The notes: generated by a model not told the origin, from the letters alone. A DNA stretch of 64,000 nt from Sedimentitalea xiamensis (GCF_030164465.1 NZ_JASNJE010000001.1:248001-312000); one strand, 5' to 3'; counted from the first letter of the stretch, positions 48,600 to 58,069 are shown. Made by a program: numbers and translations.

Positions 48600-49096
48600 G
48601 CCCGCAACGTGATGACCGTGCCGTTCCTCACCATGGCATAGATCTGTTCGATCTCCTTGTTCTGGACAGCTATACATCCGGCGGTCCAGTCCCGTCCCTT
48701 GGCCTTTTCGTTGTTGGGCTGACCGTGAATGAAGATCTCGCCGCCGGGGCTCTTGCCCAAGGCGCGGGCGATTTGCCTGTCGCGCGAATTCGGATACGAA
48801 ATCCCGATAGACAGGTGGAACTGGCTGCGCGGGTTGCGACGGTCGATCAGGTAGGTGCCTTCCGGCGTCTTTCCATCGCCTTCGACCTGCTTGTGCCCGA
48901 CCGGTGAAAAGCCCAGATCGAAATCATAGGCTTCCAGAATATCTTCGTTGTTCAGAAGGAACATCCGCCGGTCGCCCTTGTTGACCACGATGGATGTCAC
49001 TTCCGGCCCGTCATACCTGAGAAGCCTTGGCCCGCTGCTGCACCCCGCAAGCGCCAGGGTCGACATCGCCCCGAGCCCGAAAACTCGCCTTTTCAT
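48596..49096 (-). CDS. L,D-transpeptidase (YkuD), lipoprotein
   Basis: A 166-residue lipoprotein of the YkuD family with lipobox LAGC (Cys19). The active site is visible as GGEIFIHGQPN and DWTAGCIAVQNKEIEQIY, including the catalytic His and Cys. It is short: a catalytic domain directly after the lipid anchor. The ATG at 49096 follows GAGAG; an ATG 17 codons upstream has no signal logic. Together with the genes at 47304 and 48084 it forms an envelope gene group. Confidence 0.9.
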   Translation of the reverse strand: MKRRVFGLGAMSTLALAGCSSGPRLLRYDGPEVTSIVVNKGDRRMFLLNNEDILEAYDFDLGFSPVGHKQVEGDGKTPEGTYLIDRRNPRSQFHLSIGISYPNSRDRQIARALGKSPGGEIFIHGQPNNEKAKGRDWTAGCIAVQNKEIEQIYAMVRNGTVITLRA

Positions 49097-49427
49097 TTTG
49101 TTGCTCTCTAGTTTCTTGCCTCTGACGTCCGCATACCCTTTGCGCATAATATCTCAAAATCACTTTTTGTGCAGTCCTTGCGACAAAGTCGACCCCATTG
49201 TCCGGCCCGCGCCCTTTCCGGCCCGAAAAGATCAATCCCGCGGCACATGAATGACCGACGAACCAATCGCCCCGGATTCCGAAATGAAAGCAGATGCTTG
49301 GTTAATTTCCTGTTCAAATTCCGCCACAGACGTTCCATCATACCGGAAGTTGCAAGGATTCGAACTAAAACAATCCCAGCGCCGCCGAAACGCAAGGCCC
49401 GCACGGGGCCACGAGGGGACCTACTGG
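49097..49427. other. 331-base divergent intergenic region
   Basis: No gene is supported here. It separates the lipoprotein L,D-transpeptidase (minus) from the coiled-coil gene (plus), so it must contain both promoters. It is less GC-rich than the flanks and holds a CtrA-box-like site at 49300-49316. A stretch near 49359-49380 resembles a tRNA T-arm fragment but no tRNA can be folded. Confidence 0.7.
49300..49316 (-). promoter_or_regulatory. CtrA-box-like site upstream of L,D-transpeptidase/coiled-coil genes
   Basis: On the minus strand TGAA-N7-TTAACC, one mismatch from the CtrA consensus in the first half-site, about 205 bases upstream of the transpeptidase start and 112 bases upstream of the coiled-coil start on the other strand. 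Inferred from the motif. Confidence 0.4.
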
Positions 49428-51377
49428 ATGACGTGGAAACTTTCCGGACTGACATGCGCGGCACTTGCCGCGGCCTTCCTGAATCTCCAACCGCCTCCGG
49501 CAACCGCCCAGCAGGGGGATGGCGCCCAGTCGCAAGGCGCCGCCGATCTGTCCGAACAGGCGGCTTCGTTCCGGCGAATCATCGAACTGCTGGAAGAAGA
49601 CATCGCCGCCCTCGAAGACGATATCGCGGCGGCGAAATCCCGTCTCGAAACCGAATCGGATCAACTGGCGCAGACGCGTGGCGAACTCTCGGACGCGCAG
49701 ACCCAACTGGAAGAAACCCGCGCGGCGACCGATGCCCAGAAGGCGGAACTGGAAGACTTGCGCGCTCAGCACGATCTGGCCGTAACGGACGCCAGGAACG
49801 CCGAAGCCGCCGCCATCCAGGCGCGCGATGCGGCCGCTGAGGAACTGGAAAGCCTTCAATCCCAAAAAGACAGCCTGTCCCAACAGATCGCGTCCGGGCA
49901 GGCTGAACTCGGCGATCTGCGCGCCCAGGTGGAAACCGCCGGCGATTCCGCCGCGTCGACCGCGGAAAACACCCGGCAACTGGAAGACATGGAAACCGCG
50001 ATTGCCGCGGCCCAGGACGAACTTTCGCAACTGACTGCAAATCTCGAACAGGCGAGGTCGCAACTTTCCGCCGCCGTTGCCGAACGCGACGCGGCGGAAT
50101 CGCGCAAGGACGAACTTGACGCCGCGCTGGGCGAAGCGACGGCGCGTCTCGCCGAAACGCAGTCCCAGGATGCGCAGCTGTCCCAGACCCTTGCCGAGAA
50201 GCAAGACACCCTTGAACAGACAACCGCCGCCGTCACGGAGTCGGAAGCGACCCTGGAAAGACTCGCCGCCGAATCGGCAGCCCTGCAATCGGAAATTGCC
50301 GGTTCCCGCGATGCGCTGGCGGCGCAGAAATCTGAAGCCGACAGCGCGCAATCTGCCCTCGCGGACAGCGCGGCGCAACTGTCCGAACTGGAAACCGCGC
50401 GCGACGAGCTTCAGCAGCGGAATCGCGTGCTGCAAGAGACGCTCGATCAGCGACAGGCAGCGGTTGCTGAATTGCAGGACGGCGAAAAGGCCCTGTCGGA
50501 CAGGGCGCAGGCGTTGCAGGATGAAATCGCACAACGGCAGGAGGTTCTTTCGGGCCTGACGCAGGATGCAGCGCAGTTGGAGAACGCAATCGCGGCGAAA
50601 ACGACGGAAATGGACAACCTGCGCGAATCGACCGAGGCGCTGAAAGCGGACAATGACGCCGCCATGGCCGCCAGTTCCGAACGCGCGCAGCAGACGGAAA
50701 GCCGCCTGGCCGCGACTCGGACCGAACTGGCCGAAGCGACCAGTCTCAGGACCGAACTGGACCAGCAGGTGGCCGCGTTGCAGACGGAAATCGCGGCATT
50801 GCGGGACACATTGGAAACGGAACGGTCCGAGCAGGCCGCCGAACGCAACGCGACCAATGCCGAAATCGCCCGGCTTCAAGCGACATTGCAGGACCTGTCC
50901 CAGCAGCAGACCGCCGAATCGGAAAGCGTAGCCGAAATGCGCGCAGAAGCCGAAACCCTTCGCCGGCAGATCGAAACGGACCGCGCCGCGATGGCCGAAA
51001 TGTCGGAACAACGAACACGGCTCCAGGTCGAGCTTGCCGCGTTGGAGCAGGACAGCATGGATGCAACGGCCCGGTTGCAGGACCTGAGACAGCAAGCCCT
51101 CGATGCCGAGGATCAGCCATCGACCGCCACCGAACAACCGGCCGCAACGCCGCAGCAACCGCAGAATTTGCGGGGTGCGGACCCGCGCAACCCGTCTCTG
51201 GTGTCCAGCGCCCTGAACCGCGCACCGGGCTTGCCCGACACCCAGACTGCACAGATGGATCAGTTGTACGATCTGCTCGTGAGGGGTGTCTGCCCGATCG
51301 ATGCGTTGCAGGCGTCGTTCGGAGAAATCAACCGACAGACGCTGGTGTCTCTCGTCAGATCCCTGGGCGGGTGCTGA
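49428..51377 (+). CDS. Exported long coiled-coil protein
   Basis: A 649-residue protein with a signal peptide (MTWKLSGLTCAALAAAFLNL, cleavage near ATAQQ), then roughly 500 residues of Ala/Glu/Gln/Leu-rich heptads predicted as a long parallel or antiparallel coiled coil (about 45-560), a Pro/Gln-rich hinge, and a compact C-terminal domain with two Cys (LLVRGVCPIDALQASFGEIN and VSLVRSLGGC). GAGGGG precedes the ATG. The TAXI-type binding protein gene begins 40 bases later on the same strand, suggesting co-transcription. Function unknown; a periplasmic spacer or scaffold is plausible. Confidence 0.82.
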   Translation: MTWKLSGLTCAALAAAFLNLQPPPATAQQGDGAQSQGAADLSEQAASFRRIIELLEEDIAALEDDIAAAKSRLETESDQLAQTRGELSDAQTQLEETRAATDAQKAELEDLRAQHDLAVTDARNAEAAAIQARDAAAEELESLQSQKDSLSQQIASGQAELGDLRAQVETAGDSAASTAENTRQLEDMETAIAAAQDELSQLTANLEQARSQLSAAVAERDAAESRKDELDAALGEATARLAETQSQDAQLSQTLAEKQDTLEQTTAAVTESEATLERLAAESAALQSEIAGSRDALAAQKSEADSAQSALADSAAQLSELETARDELQQRNRVLQETLDQRQAAVAELQDGEKALSDRAQALQDEIAQRQEVLSGLTQDAAQLENAIAAKTTEMDNLRESTEALKADNDAAMAASSERAQQTESRLAATRTELAEATSLRTELDQQVAALQTEIAALRDTLETERSEQAAERNATNAEIARLQATLQDLSQQQTAESESVAEMRAEAETLRRQIETDRAAMAEMSEQRTRLQVELAALEQDSMDATARLQDLRQQALDAEDQPSTATEQPAATPQQPQNLRGADPRNPSLVSSALNRAPGLPDTQTAQMDQLYDLLVRGVCPIDALQASFGEINRQTLVSLVRSLGGC

Positions 51378-51417
51378 TGGCGGACAATATTACGTTCATG
51401 GATTTGGAGAACCGGAC

Positions 51418-52482
51418 ATGACACTTGCCAGAATAGTATCGACTTGCGCCGCCGTCATGCTGGCCGCCCTTTTCGGGCTGGCCGCCCCCGCGCAGGCACA
51501 GGAATTCGAAAAGAACATCCTGACCGGAGGCGCGACCGGAACCTATATCCAGTTCGGCCGCAACATCAGCGAAATGGCCGCGAAATGCGGCGTGACCCTG
51601 AATGTGGTGGAAAGCGCCGGTTCGCTCGAAAATTTTCTCGGGGTGCGTAAGCGCCGGTTCACGCAGCTTGGCATCGTGCAATCGGACGTGCTGGAATACC
51701 TGAAAACCTTTGCCGCCGACGACCCGAGCATCGCGCGGGCCATTCTGGGCGTCCGGATCGCCTTTCCGCTCTACAACGAAGAAGTCCATATCCTCGCCCG
51801 CAAGGACATTTCCTCGCTTTCCGATCTCAACGGCAAGAAGGTCGCGATCGGCGTCGAGGACAGCGGCACCTTTCTGACGGCGTCGCTGGTGCTGGACCTG
51901 GCCCAGATTGCGCCTGCCGAACGGCTCAAGATCAACGCCGACGATTCGCTTGCGGCATTGATGAACGGGCAGATCGACGCATTTTTCTACGTGGCGGGCG
52001 CACCGACGAAAATTTTCCAGTCCCCCGACATCGATCCCGAAAGGTTCCACCTGCTTCCGATCAGCGATCCGACGCTTCAGGCCGTGTATCTTCCCGGCAA
52101 GATCCCGGCAGGGTCCTATCCGTTCCAGCCCGACGCGGTCGATGTCGTTGCGGTGAAGGCCGTGCTGATGACCTATGAATACGATCCGGGGCGCAACCCC
52201 TATCACCGCGAAAGCTGCCGCGCGGTGTCCGACATTTCCCATGTGATCGCCACCCGGTTCAATGAACTGCGCGAAACCGGACACCCGAAATGGATGCAGG
52301 TGGACCTGAACGATCTGCCGCCCGGCTGGAATGTCGGCGCCTGCGTCAACGCCGGTCTGGAACCGTCCTATCAACTCACCTGCGAAGGTGACATTCCGGC
52401 GGCGCCACCGCAGGCCGGGTCGCCGGACAGTGCCGCGAATTCGGCCTATCGCCGGGCGATCTGCGCCGCCATCGGCTGCTGA
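51418..52482 (+). CDS. TAXI-family TRAP-type solute-binding protein, orphan
   Basis: A 354-residue periplasmic binding protein with a signal peptide (cleavage after APAQAQ). The NMT1/TAXI fold is recognised by ILTGGATGTYIQFGRNISEM, QLGIVQSDVLEYLK and VAIGVEDSGTFLTASLVLDL. The C-terminal ~80 residues carry extra Cys residues (ESCRAV, NVGACVNAG, YQLTCEGD, AICAAIGC) that could form disulfides. No TRAP membrane subunits are nearby, so it may act as a sensor or ligand carrier rather than a transporter part. GGAG precedes the ATG. Confidence 0.88.
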   Translation: MTLARIVSTCAAVMLAALFGLAAPAQAQEFEKNILTGGATGTYIQFGRNISEMAAKCGVTLNVVESAGSLENFLGVRKRRFTQLGIVQSDVLEYLKTFAADDPSIARAILGVRIAFPLYNEEVHILARKDISSLSDLNGKKVAIGVEDSGTFLTASLVLDLAQIAPAERLKINADDSLAALMNGQIDAFFYVAGAPTKIFQSPDIDPERFHLLPISDPTLQAVYLPGKIPAGSYPFQPDAVDVVAVKAVLMTYEYDPGRNPYHRESCRAVSDISHVIATRFNELRETGHPKWMQVDLNDLPPGWNVGACVNAGLEPSYQLTCEGDIPAAPPQAGSPDSAANSAYRRAICAAIGC

Positions 52483-52500
52483 TTGGGCAAATCCTTGACG

Positions 52501-52523
52501 GGCGGCCCTTCTAGGGAGCCGCC
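52501..52523. terminator. Hairpin spanning the stop codon of the ExeA-like gene
   Basis: GGCGGC and GCCGCC form a six-base stem with additional CCT/AGG pairing inside; the TAG stop of the minus-strand gene lies in the loop (CTA at 52511-52513). It falls in the 28 bases between the two converging genes. Without a U-tract it could act on both strands as a weak terminator or stability element. Confidence 0.45.
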
Positions 52524-54799
52524 AGCAAGACGTGTATCTGCCCCGGCAGGGGCGGGTCCGTTCCCGGCGCCGACGATCTCACGGCGGACACGGAATCGCC
52601 GACCTGATTGGCGACCCGCTCTGCCAGGTCCCGGTCCTTGTCGTAGAAATACCGGACGACAGTCTGAATCAAAGTCTCTCCGGTATTGACGGCGGCGCTT
52701 ATATCCGCGCCGGGGAATGTCCCGGCCAAGGCCTCCGCAAGCCTCGCGTTCGCGCCGGACGGATCGAAGATGGTGATGTTCGGAACGACCGGGGTGACGA
52801 TCTGAACCGACGGATCGGGGGCGGCACCCATGAGACGCCATTGCGAGATCGAATAAAGCCCCAGATCCGCGTTCGCCGCGATCACGCGCCAGACGCGGGC
52901 ATCGCCGGTATCGTCCTGCTTCATGGCTGACAGCGTTGTCATGCCCAGTTTCGTGGGCGTCGCGTCCGGGGCAGTCGCGCTTTCGACCAGATAAAAGGCC
53001 GGATCGGCGCCGTCACCGCTGGTCCAGATGAATTCGGACCCGCCGCCTTCGACAGGGCCACCCAGCGACGGCAAGGGCGGGGCGAGATTGGTGCCGTTTT
53101 CCGGCGGCGCCAGGTCCTCGAGCCGGCGGCGTGCGCTGCGAACGTCTTCTTCGGCCAGCATGTACCAGGCCCGTGCCAGGGCGCGATCACGGGCAACACC
53201 GTTTCCGGTCTCGAACACCTGACCGAGATAATAGGCCGCCCTGGGCTGATCCCTCAGCGCGGCGCGCGCAAAGGCGAGCGCCGCGGCCGCCGGTTCTACC
53301 CCACCGGCATTCAACGCTTGCTCCAGCAACCGGGATCCGTCCGGATTGTCCAGCGGAACGATGCTCACGACAGGCCGGCTTTCCGGTTGCGGGGTAACGA
53401 CGGTCCGGAAGTCTTCGGCAGCTTGCGCTGATTCGACAGAAGCAACAGGTGCGTCAGGAAGACTGAAAATCGTCGCGTAGACGGCGGCCACGACGCAGGA
53501 CACCAAAGCGGCGTTCAGACCGTGATCGAGACAGGCCAAAAGACGGGAGCGCCCGGCTGGCCCTTCCGGCTTTTCCTCTGCAAGCGGCCGCACGGCTTCG
53601 GCATCGGCCTGCGGGGAACTTTCGGACACCTCGCCCGATTCCCGCGCCGGAGCGGCCTTCACCGGCGTCGCGTGCGGCGCGGCCCGCATCACGGATTGAA
53701 GAACATCCACCTGTTCGTCGTCGGGCGCAGGTCGCGCACGATCCGTTTCCGGCAATGAGTCCGCCAGGTTTTCCGCCACCACCGGATCGGTCCTCTCATG
53801 CCGGTTCGCCGGATCATCCTGATCGGCATTCTCGGGTTCCGAAATCAGCCGGATCTGCTGATGGCCGTTGCCTTTGCGCGCCGGGCTGCGGAACGGGATC
53901 GGTTCGAATCGAGCGGGGCTTTTCGGTTTTTCCGCTTCGACCTCCCTGGGCGGTGGTGGTGGTTGCAGATCGGACTGAAGCGGCAGATGTGCCATCATTC
54001 CGTTCGCTTCCGCTTCCGCAAGCAGTTCTTCCATGAACGGCCCGTCGATCTTTTCCACCTCGTCGCCAAACGCAGTGACCATGGCCAGTTCGCAGACCAC
54101 ATTGGTCAATCGCGGCACCCCGCCCGCGACCTTGTGCACAAGGTCCAGCGCCTCATCGTCGAAAATCTCGCGCGTGCCCCCGGCCACCTTGATCCGGTGG
54201 CGCACATAGTTGCGGGTGTCTTCCAGCGACATCGGACCGAGATGGAACGAAGCGCCCACGCGCTGCGCGATCTGGCGGTTGTCCGGTTGCAGCAGCCTGT
54301 CGCGCAATTGCGGCTGGCCCACCAGAAACAGCATGAACAGGGAATCCTTTCCCGCGTTCATGTTTGTCAGCATCCGCAGCTGTTCGAGATCGGCATCCGA
54401 CACGTTCTGCGCCTCGTCCACGATCAGAACGCACCGACGCCCGGCCGCGTATTCCGATACGACGAAATCCTGAAACCTGCGAAACAGTTCGACTTCGGAC
54501 CCGGCGGACGGCAGGTCGAAGGCATTCAGGATCCACTGGTAGAGTCCGCCCATGCCGCTCCAGAAATTGGAGATCAGTCCGACTGTCATGTCGGTGGGCG
54601 CATCTTCGAGAAACTGCTGCAAGAGGGTCGTCTTGCCGGTGCCGACTTCGCCCGTCACGACCGTGATCGGCACCAGCTGCTCGATCCCGAAGGCGAGAAT
54701 GCTGGCAGCGCGCCGGTTGCCCTTGTTCCAGTAGATGAAGGCGGGATCGGGCGTGATCTTGAACGGCAATACCTCAAGGCCGAAGAACGCTTCATACAT
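52511..54799 (-). CDS. ExeA-like AAA ATPase with membrane anchor, Sel1 repeat and C-terminal periplasmic domain
   Basis: A 762-residue bitopic protein. Residues 1 to about 270 form an ExeA/GspA-like ATPase with Walker A GEVGTGKTT and Walker B RCVLIVDEAQN, preceded by the family's YEAFFGLEVLPFKITPDP. A low-complexity linker (to about 425) leads to one membrane helix (about 427-446). The periplasmic part has a Sel1-type repeat (AAYYLGQVFETGNGVARDRA, about 520-562) and a C-terminal domain (about 673-762) that faintly resembles LytR_C. ExeA-type ATPases insert secretins through peptidoglycan; here the partner is unknown. It converges on the TAXI gene. Confidence 0.85.
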   Translation of the reverse strand: MYEAFFGLEVLPFKITPDPAFIYWNKGNRRAASILAFGIEQLVPITVVTGEVGTGKTTLLQQFLEDAPTDMTVGLISNFWSGMGGLYQWILNAFDLPSAGSEVELFRRFQDFVVSEYAAGRRCVLIVDEAQNVSDADLEQLRMLTNMNAGKDSLFMLFLVGQPQLRDRLLQPDNRQIAQRVGASFHLGPMSLEDTRNYVRHRIKVAGGTREIFDDEALDLVHKVAGGVPRLTNVVCELAMVTAFGDEVEKIDGPFMEELLAEAEANGMMAHLPLQSDLQPPPPPREVEAEKPKSPARFEPIPFRSPARKGNGHQQIRLISEPENADQDDPANRHERTDPVVAENLADSLPETDRARPAPDDEQVDVLQSVMRAAPHATPVKAAPARESGEVSESSPQADAEAVRPLAEEKPEGPAGRSRLLACLDHGLNAALVSCVVAAVYATIFSLPDAPVASVESAQAAEDFRTVVTPQPESRPVVSIVPLDNPDGSRLLEQALNAGGVEPAAAALAFARAALRDQPRAAYYLGQVFETGNGVARDRALARAWYMLAEEDVRSARRRLEDLAPPENGTNLAPPLPSLGGPVEGGGSEFIWTSGDGADPAFYLVESATAPDATPTKLGMTTLSAMKQDDTGDARVWRVIAANADLGLYSISQWRLMGAAPDPSVQIVTPVVPNITIFDPSGANARLAEALAGTFPGADISAAVNTGETLIQTVVRYFYDKDRDLAERVANQVGDSVSAVRSSAPGTDPPLPGQIHVLLAAP

Positions 54800-54967
54800 G
54801 GCGCGGATCCGTCAACCTGTTCACAGTACCGAAACCCCGAAAGAACCTTGCCGCCAATTGCCGTAAGGGCATTCTGGCAGGTCGCCGTGGTTTTTCAAGT
54901 CGGCTTGCCGTTTCCGGCGCCGGGACCGATCCGGGCCATTTTCGGCAAACGCGCCGAAAGACCGGCC

Positions 54968-56197
54968 CTATTCAGCCCGGCCCGGCAAGAAACATCCGAC
55001 GAGTTCCACATGTGAGGACCAGCGGAACTGGTCGACGACCCGGACCCGGTCAAGACGATATCCCGCGCCGATCAGTCGGCTGGCATCGCGGGCGAAGGTG
55101 ACGGGATTGCAGGAGACATAGGCGATGGGCACAGGATCGATCTGCGCCAGTTCGACGACCTGCGCCTCGGCCCCGGCGCGCGGCGGGTCCAGAACGATCG
55201 CATCGAACCGGGCCAGTTCATCGGCCATGAGAGGACGCCGGAACAGATCCCGGACTTCGGTCGAAACCCGCTTCAACCCCTGCGCCTGCCGCCATCCCCG
55301 GTCAAGCGCGTCCGTCATCGCTGCGTCGCCTTCCACCGCGTGGACTTCGGCCCGTTCCGCCAAAGGCAAAGCGAAGGTGCCGCAGCCCGCGAACAGATCA
55401 ACGATGCGCTGTGCGCCCTGCGTGATGTCCCGGACCTCGGCCAGCAGGGCCCTTTCGCCCTGCGGCGTGGCTTGCAGAAACGCGCCCGGCGGCGGAACTA
55501 CGCGCGCGGACCCGAAAACCTGCACCGGCGGACGCCGCATGGCGATGATTTCATCCTCCCATGTCAGCCGGACCAGGTCATGTTGTTCCGCGACTTGCGC
55601 CAGCACGACCCGCAATTGGCCATCCAAGGGCTTGCCCCCGAACACGACCACATCCAAGCCAGAGTTCGAAACGGTCATCGTGACCGACAGGGCCGCCTTC
55701 CGGCTGGCGCCCGCAACGGCCAGGGCCTCGGCAACCGGCATGCCCGCCAGAAGCCGGTCGTCCACGAGCTGGCAGTCGGGAATCGGCACGACGATGTCGG
55801 TGGACCGGGCGTGAAATCCGACCAGCGCGCCCTTTTTCGTGCGCTTCGCGGCAAAGGCCGCGCGACGGCGGCTCCTTGGCGGCGATGTAAGGATCGGGCG
55901 CATGATGGTCTGAATCCCCTGCGCCGCAAGTGCCGACTCCACGATCTGTCGTTTCCATTCCGCAACGAAGGCATCGGAGGCATGCTGTACCTGGCAACCG
56001 CCGCAGGACTTGAAATGCCGGCACGGAGGCTGCACCCGATCCGGGGACGGCGTTACGATCCTGATGTCCGTCAGTTGCGTGCCGTCGCGGATCCCGCGGA
56101 CGACTTCGCCCGGCAAGGTCAGCGGCGCAAAGACCGGACCGTCGGCAATGCCGTCGCCATGGTGGCCGAGCCGAAGGATCGAAAAGGTTTCCGTCAT
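54968..56197 (-). CDS. RumA/RlmD-family RNA m5U methyltransferase
   Basis: A 409-residue class I SAM methyltransferase of the RlmC/RlmD/TrmA group. It has the Fe-S cysteines CRHFKSCGGCQVQH with a fourth in IPDCQLVD, the SAM loop VDLFAGCGTFALPLAE and the catalytic YVSCNPVTFARD. The N-terminal TRAM domain is reduced. RlmD (23S U1939 in E. coli) is the most likely activity, but the target base cannot be read from sequence. It starts 39 bases after the end of the ABC exporter gene upstream. Confidence 0.88.
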   Translation of the reverse strand: MTETFSILRLGHHGDGIADGPVFAPLTLPGEVVRGIRDGTQLTDIRIVTPSPDRVQPPCRHFKSCGGCQVQHASDAFVAEWKRQIVESALAAQGIQTIMRPILTSPPRSRRRAAFAAKRTKKGALVGFHARSTDIVVPIPDCQLVDDRLLAGMPVAEALAVAGASRKAALSVTMTVSNSGLDVVVFGGKPLDGQLRVVLAQVAEQHDLVRLTWEDEIIAMRRPPVQVFGSARVVPPPGAFLQATPQGERALLAEVRDITQGAQRIVDLFAGCGTFALPLAERAEVHAVEGDAAMTDALDRGWRQAQGLKRVSTEVRDLFRRPLMADELARFDAIVLDPPRAGAEAQVVELAQIDPVPIAYVSCNPVTFARDASRLIGAGYRLDRVRVVDQFRWSSHVELVGCFLPGRAE

Positions 56198-56236
56198 GGC
56201 TGTCTGATAGCGGGCCTTGGGCGCGGGAAACAGCCC

Positions 56237-58069
56237 CTATTCAGCGGCTTCCGCGCCGATGAACCCGCCGGACTGACGGTTCCAGAACTGCGCGTAAAGC
56301 CCGCCCCGCGCCAGCAGCGCGGCATGCGTGCCGCTTTCGACGATCCGCCCCCGGTCCAGGACGATGATGCGGTCCATTTCAGACAAGGTGGACAGGCGGT
56401 GCGCGATGGCCAGAACGGTCTTGCCTTCCATGACCCGGTGCAGGGCGATCTGTATCGACGCCTCGACTTCGCTGTCCAGCGCGCTGGTGGCTTCGTCGAG
56501 CACCAGGATCGGCGCATCCTTGAGAATGGCGCGCGCCAAGGCAATGCGCTGCCGTTGTCCGCCGGACAGCTTGACGCCGCGTTCGCCCAGATGCGCGTCA
56601 TAGCCACTGCGCCCGCGAAAATCCTGAAGACCGCAGATGAACTCGTGCGCTTCGGCCTTTCTGGCGGCGGCGATCATTTCGGATTCGGTCGCATCGGGCC
56701 GCCCATACAATATGTTGTCCCGCGCCGAGCGGTTGAACATCGCGGTTTCCTGCGTGACCATGCCGATCTGCCGGCGCAGGCTTTCCTGCGTGATCCCGGC
56801 GATGTCCTGCCCATCGATCCGAATCCGCCCGTTTTCGCCCGGATAGAGCCGCAGAAGCAGCGACACCAGGGTAGATTTCCCCGCGCCCGACGCGCCCACG
56901 ATGCCCAGCTTTTCGCCCGCTCCGATCGTCAGGTTGATGTTTTCGACCCCGCCGGCATCGCGCCCATAGGCAAAGCTGACGTTTTCGAAAGCAATCTCGC
57001 CCTTCGGCACCGCCAAGTCAGGCGCATCCGGAAGATCGGGAATGCGCGCCCGCGGCGTAAGCGTTCGCATCCCGTCCTCGATCTCCCCGATGTTGGAATA
57101 GATCGCCATAAGGGTGAAACTGACCCATCCGGTCATCTGCGCGATGCGGATCGCGACCGCGCCCGCGGCCACGATATCGCCCTCGCTCGCCATACCGCGC
57201 TGCCACAGAAACAGCGTGCCGCCGATCAAGAGCACCGGCAGAATGCCCGCCAGCGTCATCAGGCACAGCCGGAACCCGGCGGCGAGATAGCCGAAGGACA
57301 ATGCCCGGTCCCGGAACGTGCCCATGGCCCCCAATGCGGCCCGGTCTTCGTGATCCGCATGGGCGAACAGCTTGACGGTCTTGATATTCGTGATCGTATC
57401 AACCACCTGGCCCGACACCATGGCCCGCGCCCCGGCCCGCGCGGCCGACCGTTTCCGGACCATCGGCATGAACCAGCGGATCATGGCGAAATAGGCCACC
57501 AGCCATACAAGGAACAGGCCGGTCATGCGCATGTCGATCGTCGCCAGCAGGATCACGGAACCCACGAGGGATGCGAGGGCGAAGGCAACCACGTTGATGA
57601 GTTCTGCCGCCACATCGGTCACGGCGCGCGCCGCCTGCATCTGTTTCTGCGCGATGCGGCCCGCGAAATCGTCGTCAAAGAACGCCACCGACTGACCGAG
57701 CGTCCAGCGGTGAAGACGCGACAGCACCATCGGATTGACATTCGGCTGCACGATGATGGCGTTGGACGCCGCCGACAGGCCGAACAGTAGCGGCCGCGCG
57801 ATCAGGAAGAACGCGACCGATGCCACGATCATCAGCGTATTGGTCCCGTCAAAAAAGGTTTCCGGCCCGCCGCCCGCGGCAGCATCGATCACCCACCCCA
57901 GAATCAGCGCCGTGCCGGCCTCCAAGGCACCCGCCGCCGCCGACAGGATCGCCGCCAGCCAGAGCGCCGGCCAGGCCCCCGACAGGCACCACAGCATGAA
58001 TGCGCCGAGCGTTTGCGGCGGCGGACCTTCGGCGGCGCGAAAGGGATCGATCCAGTTTCCGATGTTCAT
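56237..58069 (-). CDS. ABC exporter half-transporter, subunit 2
   Basis: A 610-residue fused permease-ATPase. Six hydrophobic helices (about residues 30-330) precede a complete nucleotide-binding domain: Walker A GASGAGKSTL, signature LSGGQRQRIALARAIL, Walker B ILVLDEATSALDSEVEAS and an intact switch His in LAIAHRLST. It overlaps the upstream subunit by ATGA, so the two probably form a heterodimeric exporter of the MsbA/multidrug type. Substrate unknown. Confidence 0.93.
   Translation of the reverse strand: MNIGNWIDPFRAAEGPPPQTLGAFMLWCLSGAWPALWLAAILSAAAGALEAGTALILGWVIDAAAGGGPETFFDGTNTLMIVASVAFFLIARPLLFGLSAASNAIIVQPNVNPMVLSRLHRWTLGQSVAFFDDDFAGRIAQKQMQAARAVTDVAAELINVVAFALASLVGSVILLATIDMRMTGLFLVWLVAYFAMIRWFMPMVRKRSAARAGARAMVSGQVVDTITNIKTVKLFAHADHEDRAALGAMGTFRDRALSFGYLAAGFRLCLMTLAGILPVLLIGGTLFLWQRGMASEGDIVAAGAVAIRIAQMTGWVSFTLMAIYSNIGEIEDGMRTLTPRARIPDLPDAPDLAVPKGEIAFENVSFAYGRDAGGVENINLTIGAGEKLGIVGASGAGKSTLVSLLLRLYPGENGRIRIDGQDIAGITQESLRRQIGMVTQETAMFNRSARDNILYGRPDATESEMIAAARKAEAHEFICGLQDFRGRSGYDAHLGERGVKLSGGQRQRIALARAILKDAPILVLDEATSALDSEVEASIQIALHRVMEGKTVLAIAHRLSTLSEMDRIIVLDRGRIVESGTHAALLARGGLYAQFWNRQSGGFIGAEAAE

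Noticed and set aside
49359-49380. tRNA or attachment-site remnant (GGATTCGAACT followed by AATCCC)
   Set aside because: It resembles a T-arm only superficially; the loop is too long, no acceptor or anticodon arm can be built, and no integrase is nearby.
55872-55890. Third copy of the GGCGATGTAAGG motif inside the RNA methyltransferase gene
   Set aside because: Only the core 12 bases match, the flanking blocks are absent, and the codons (ILTSPP) explain it as coincidence.
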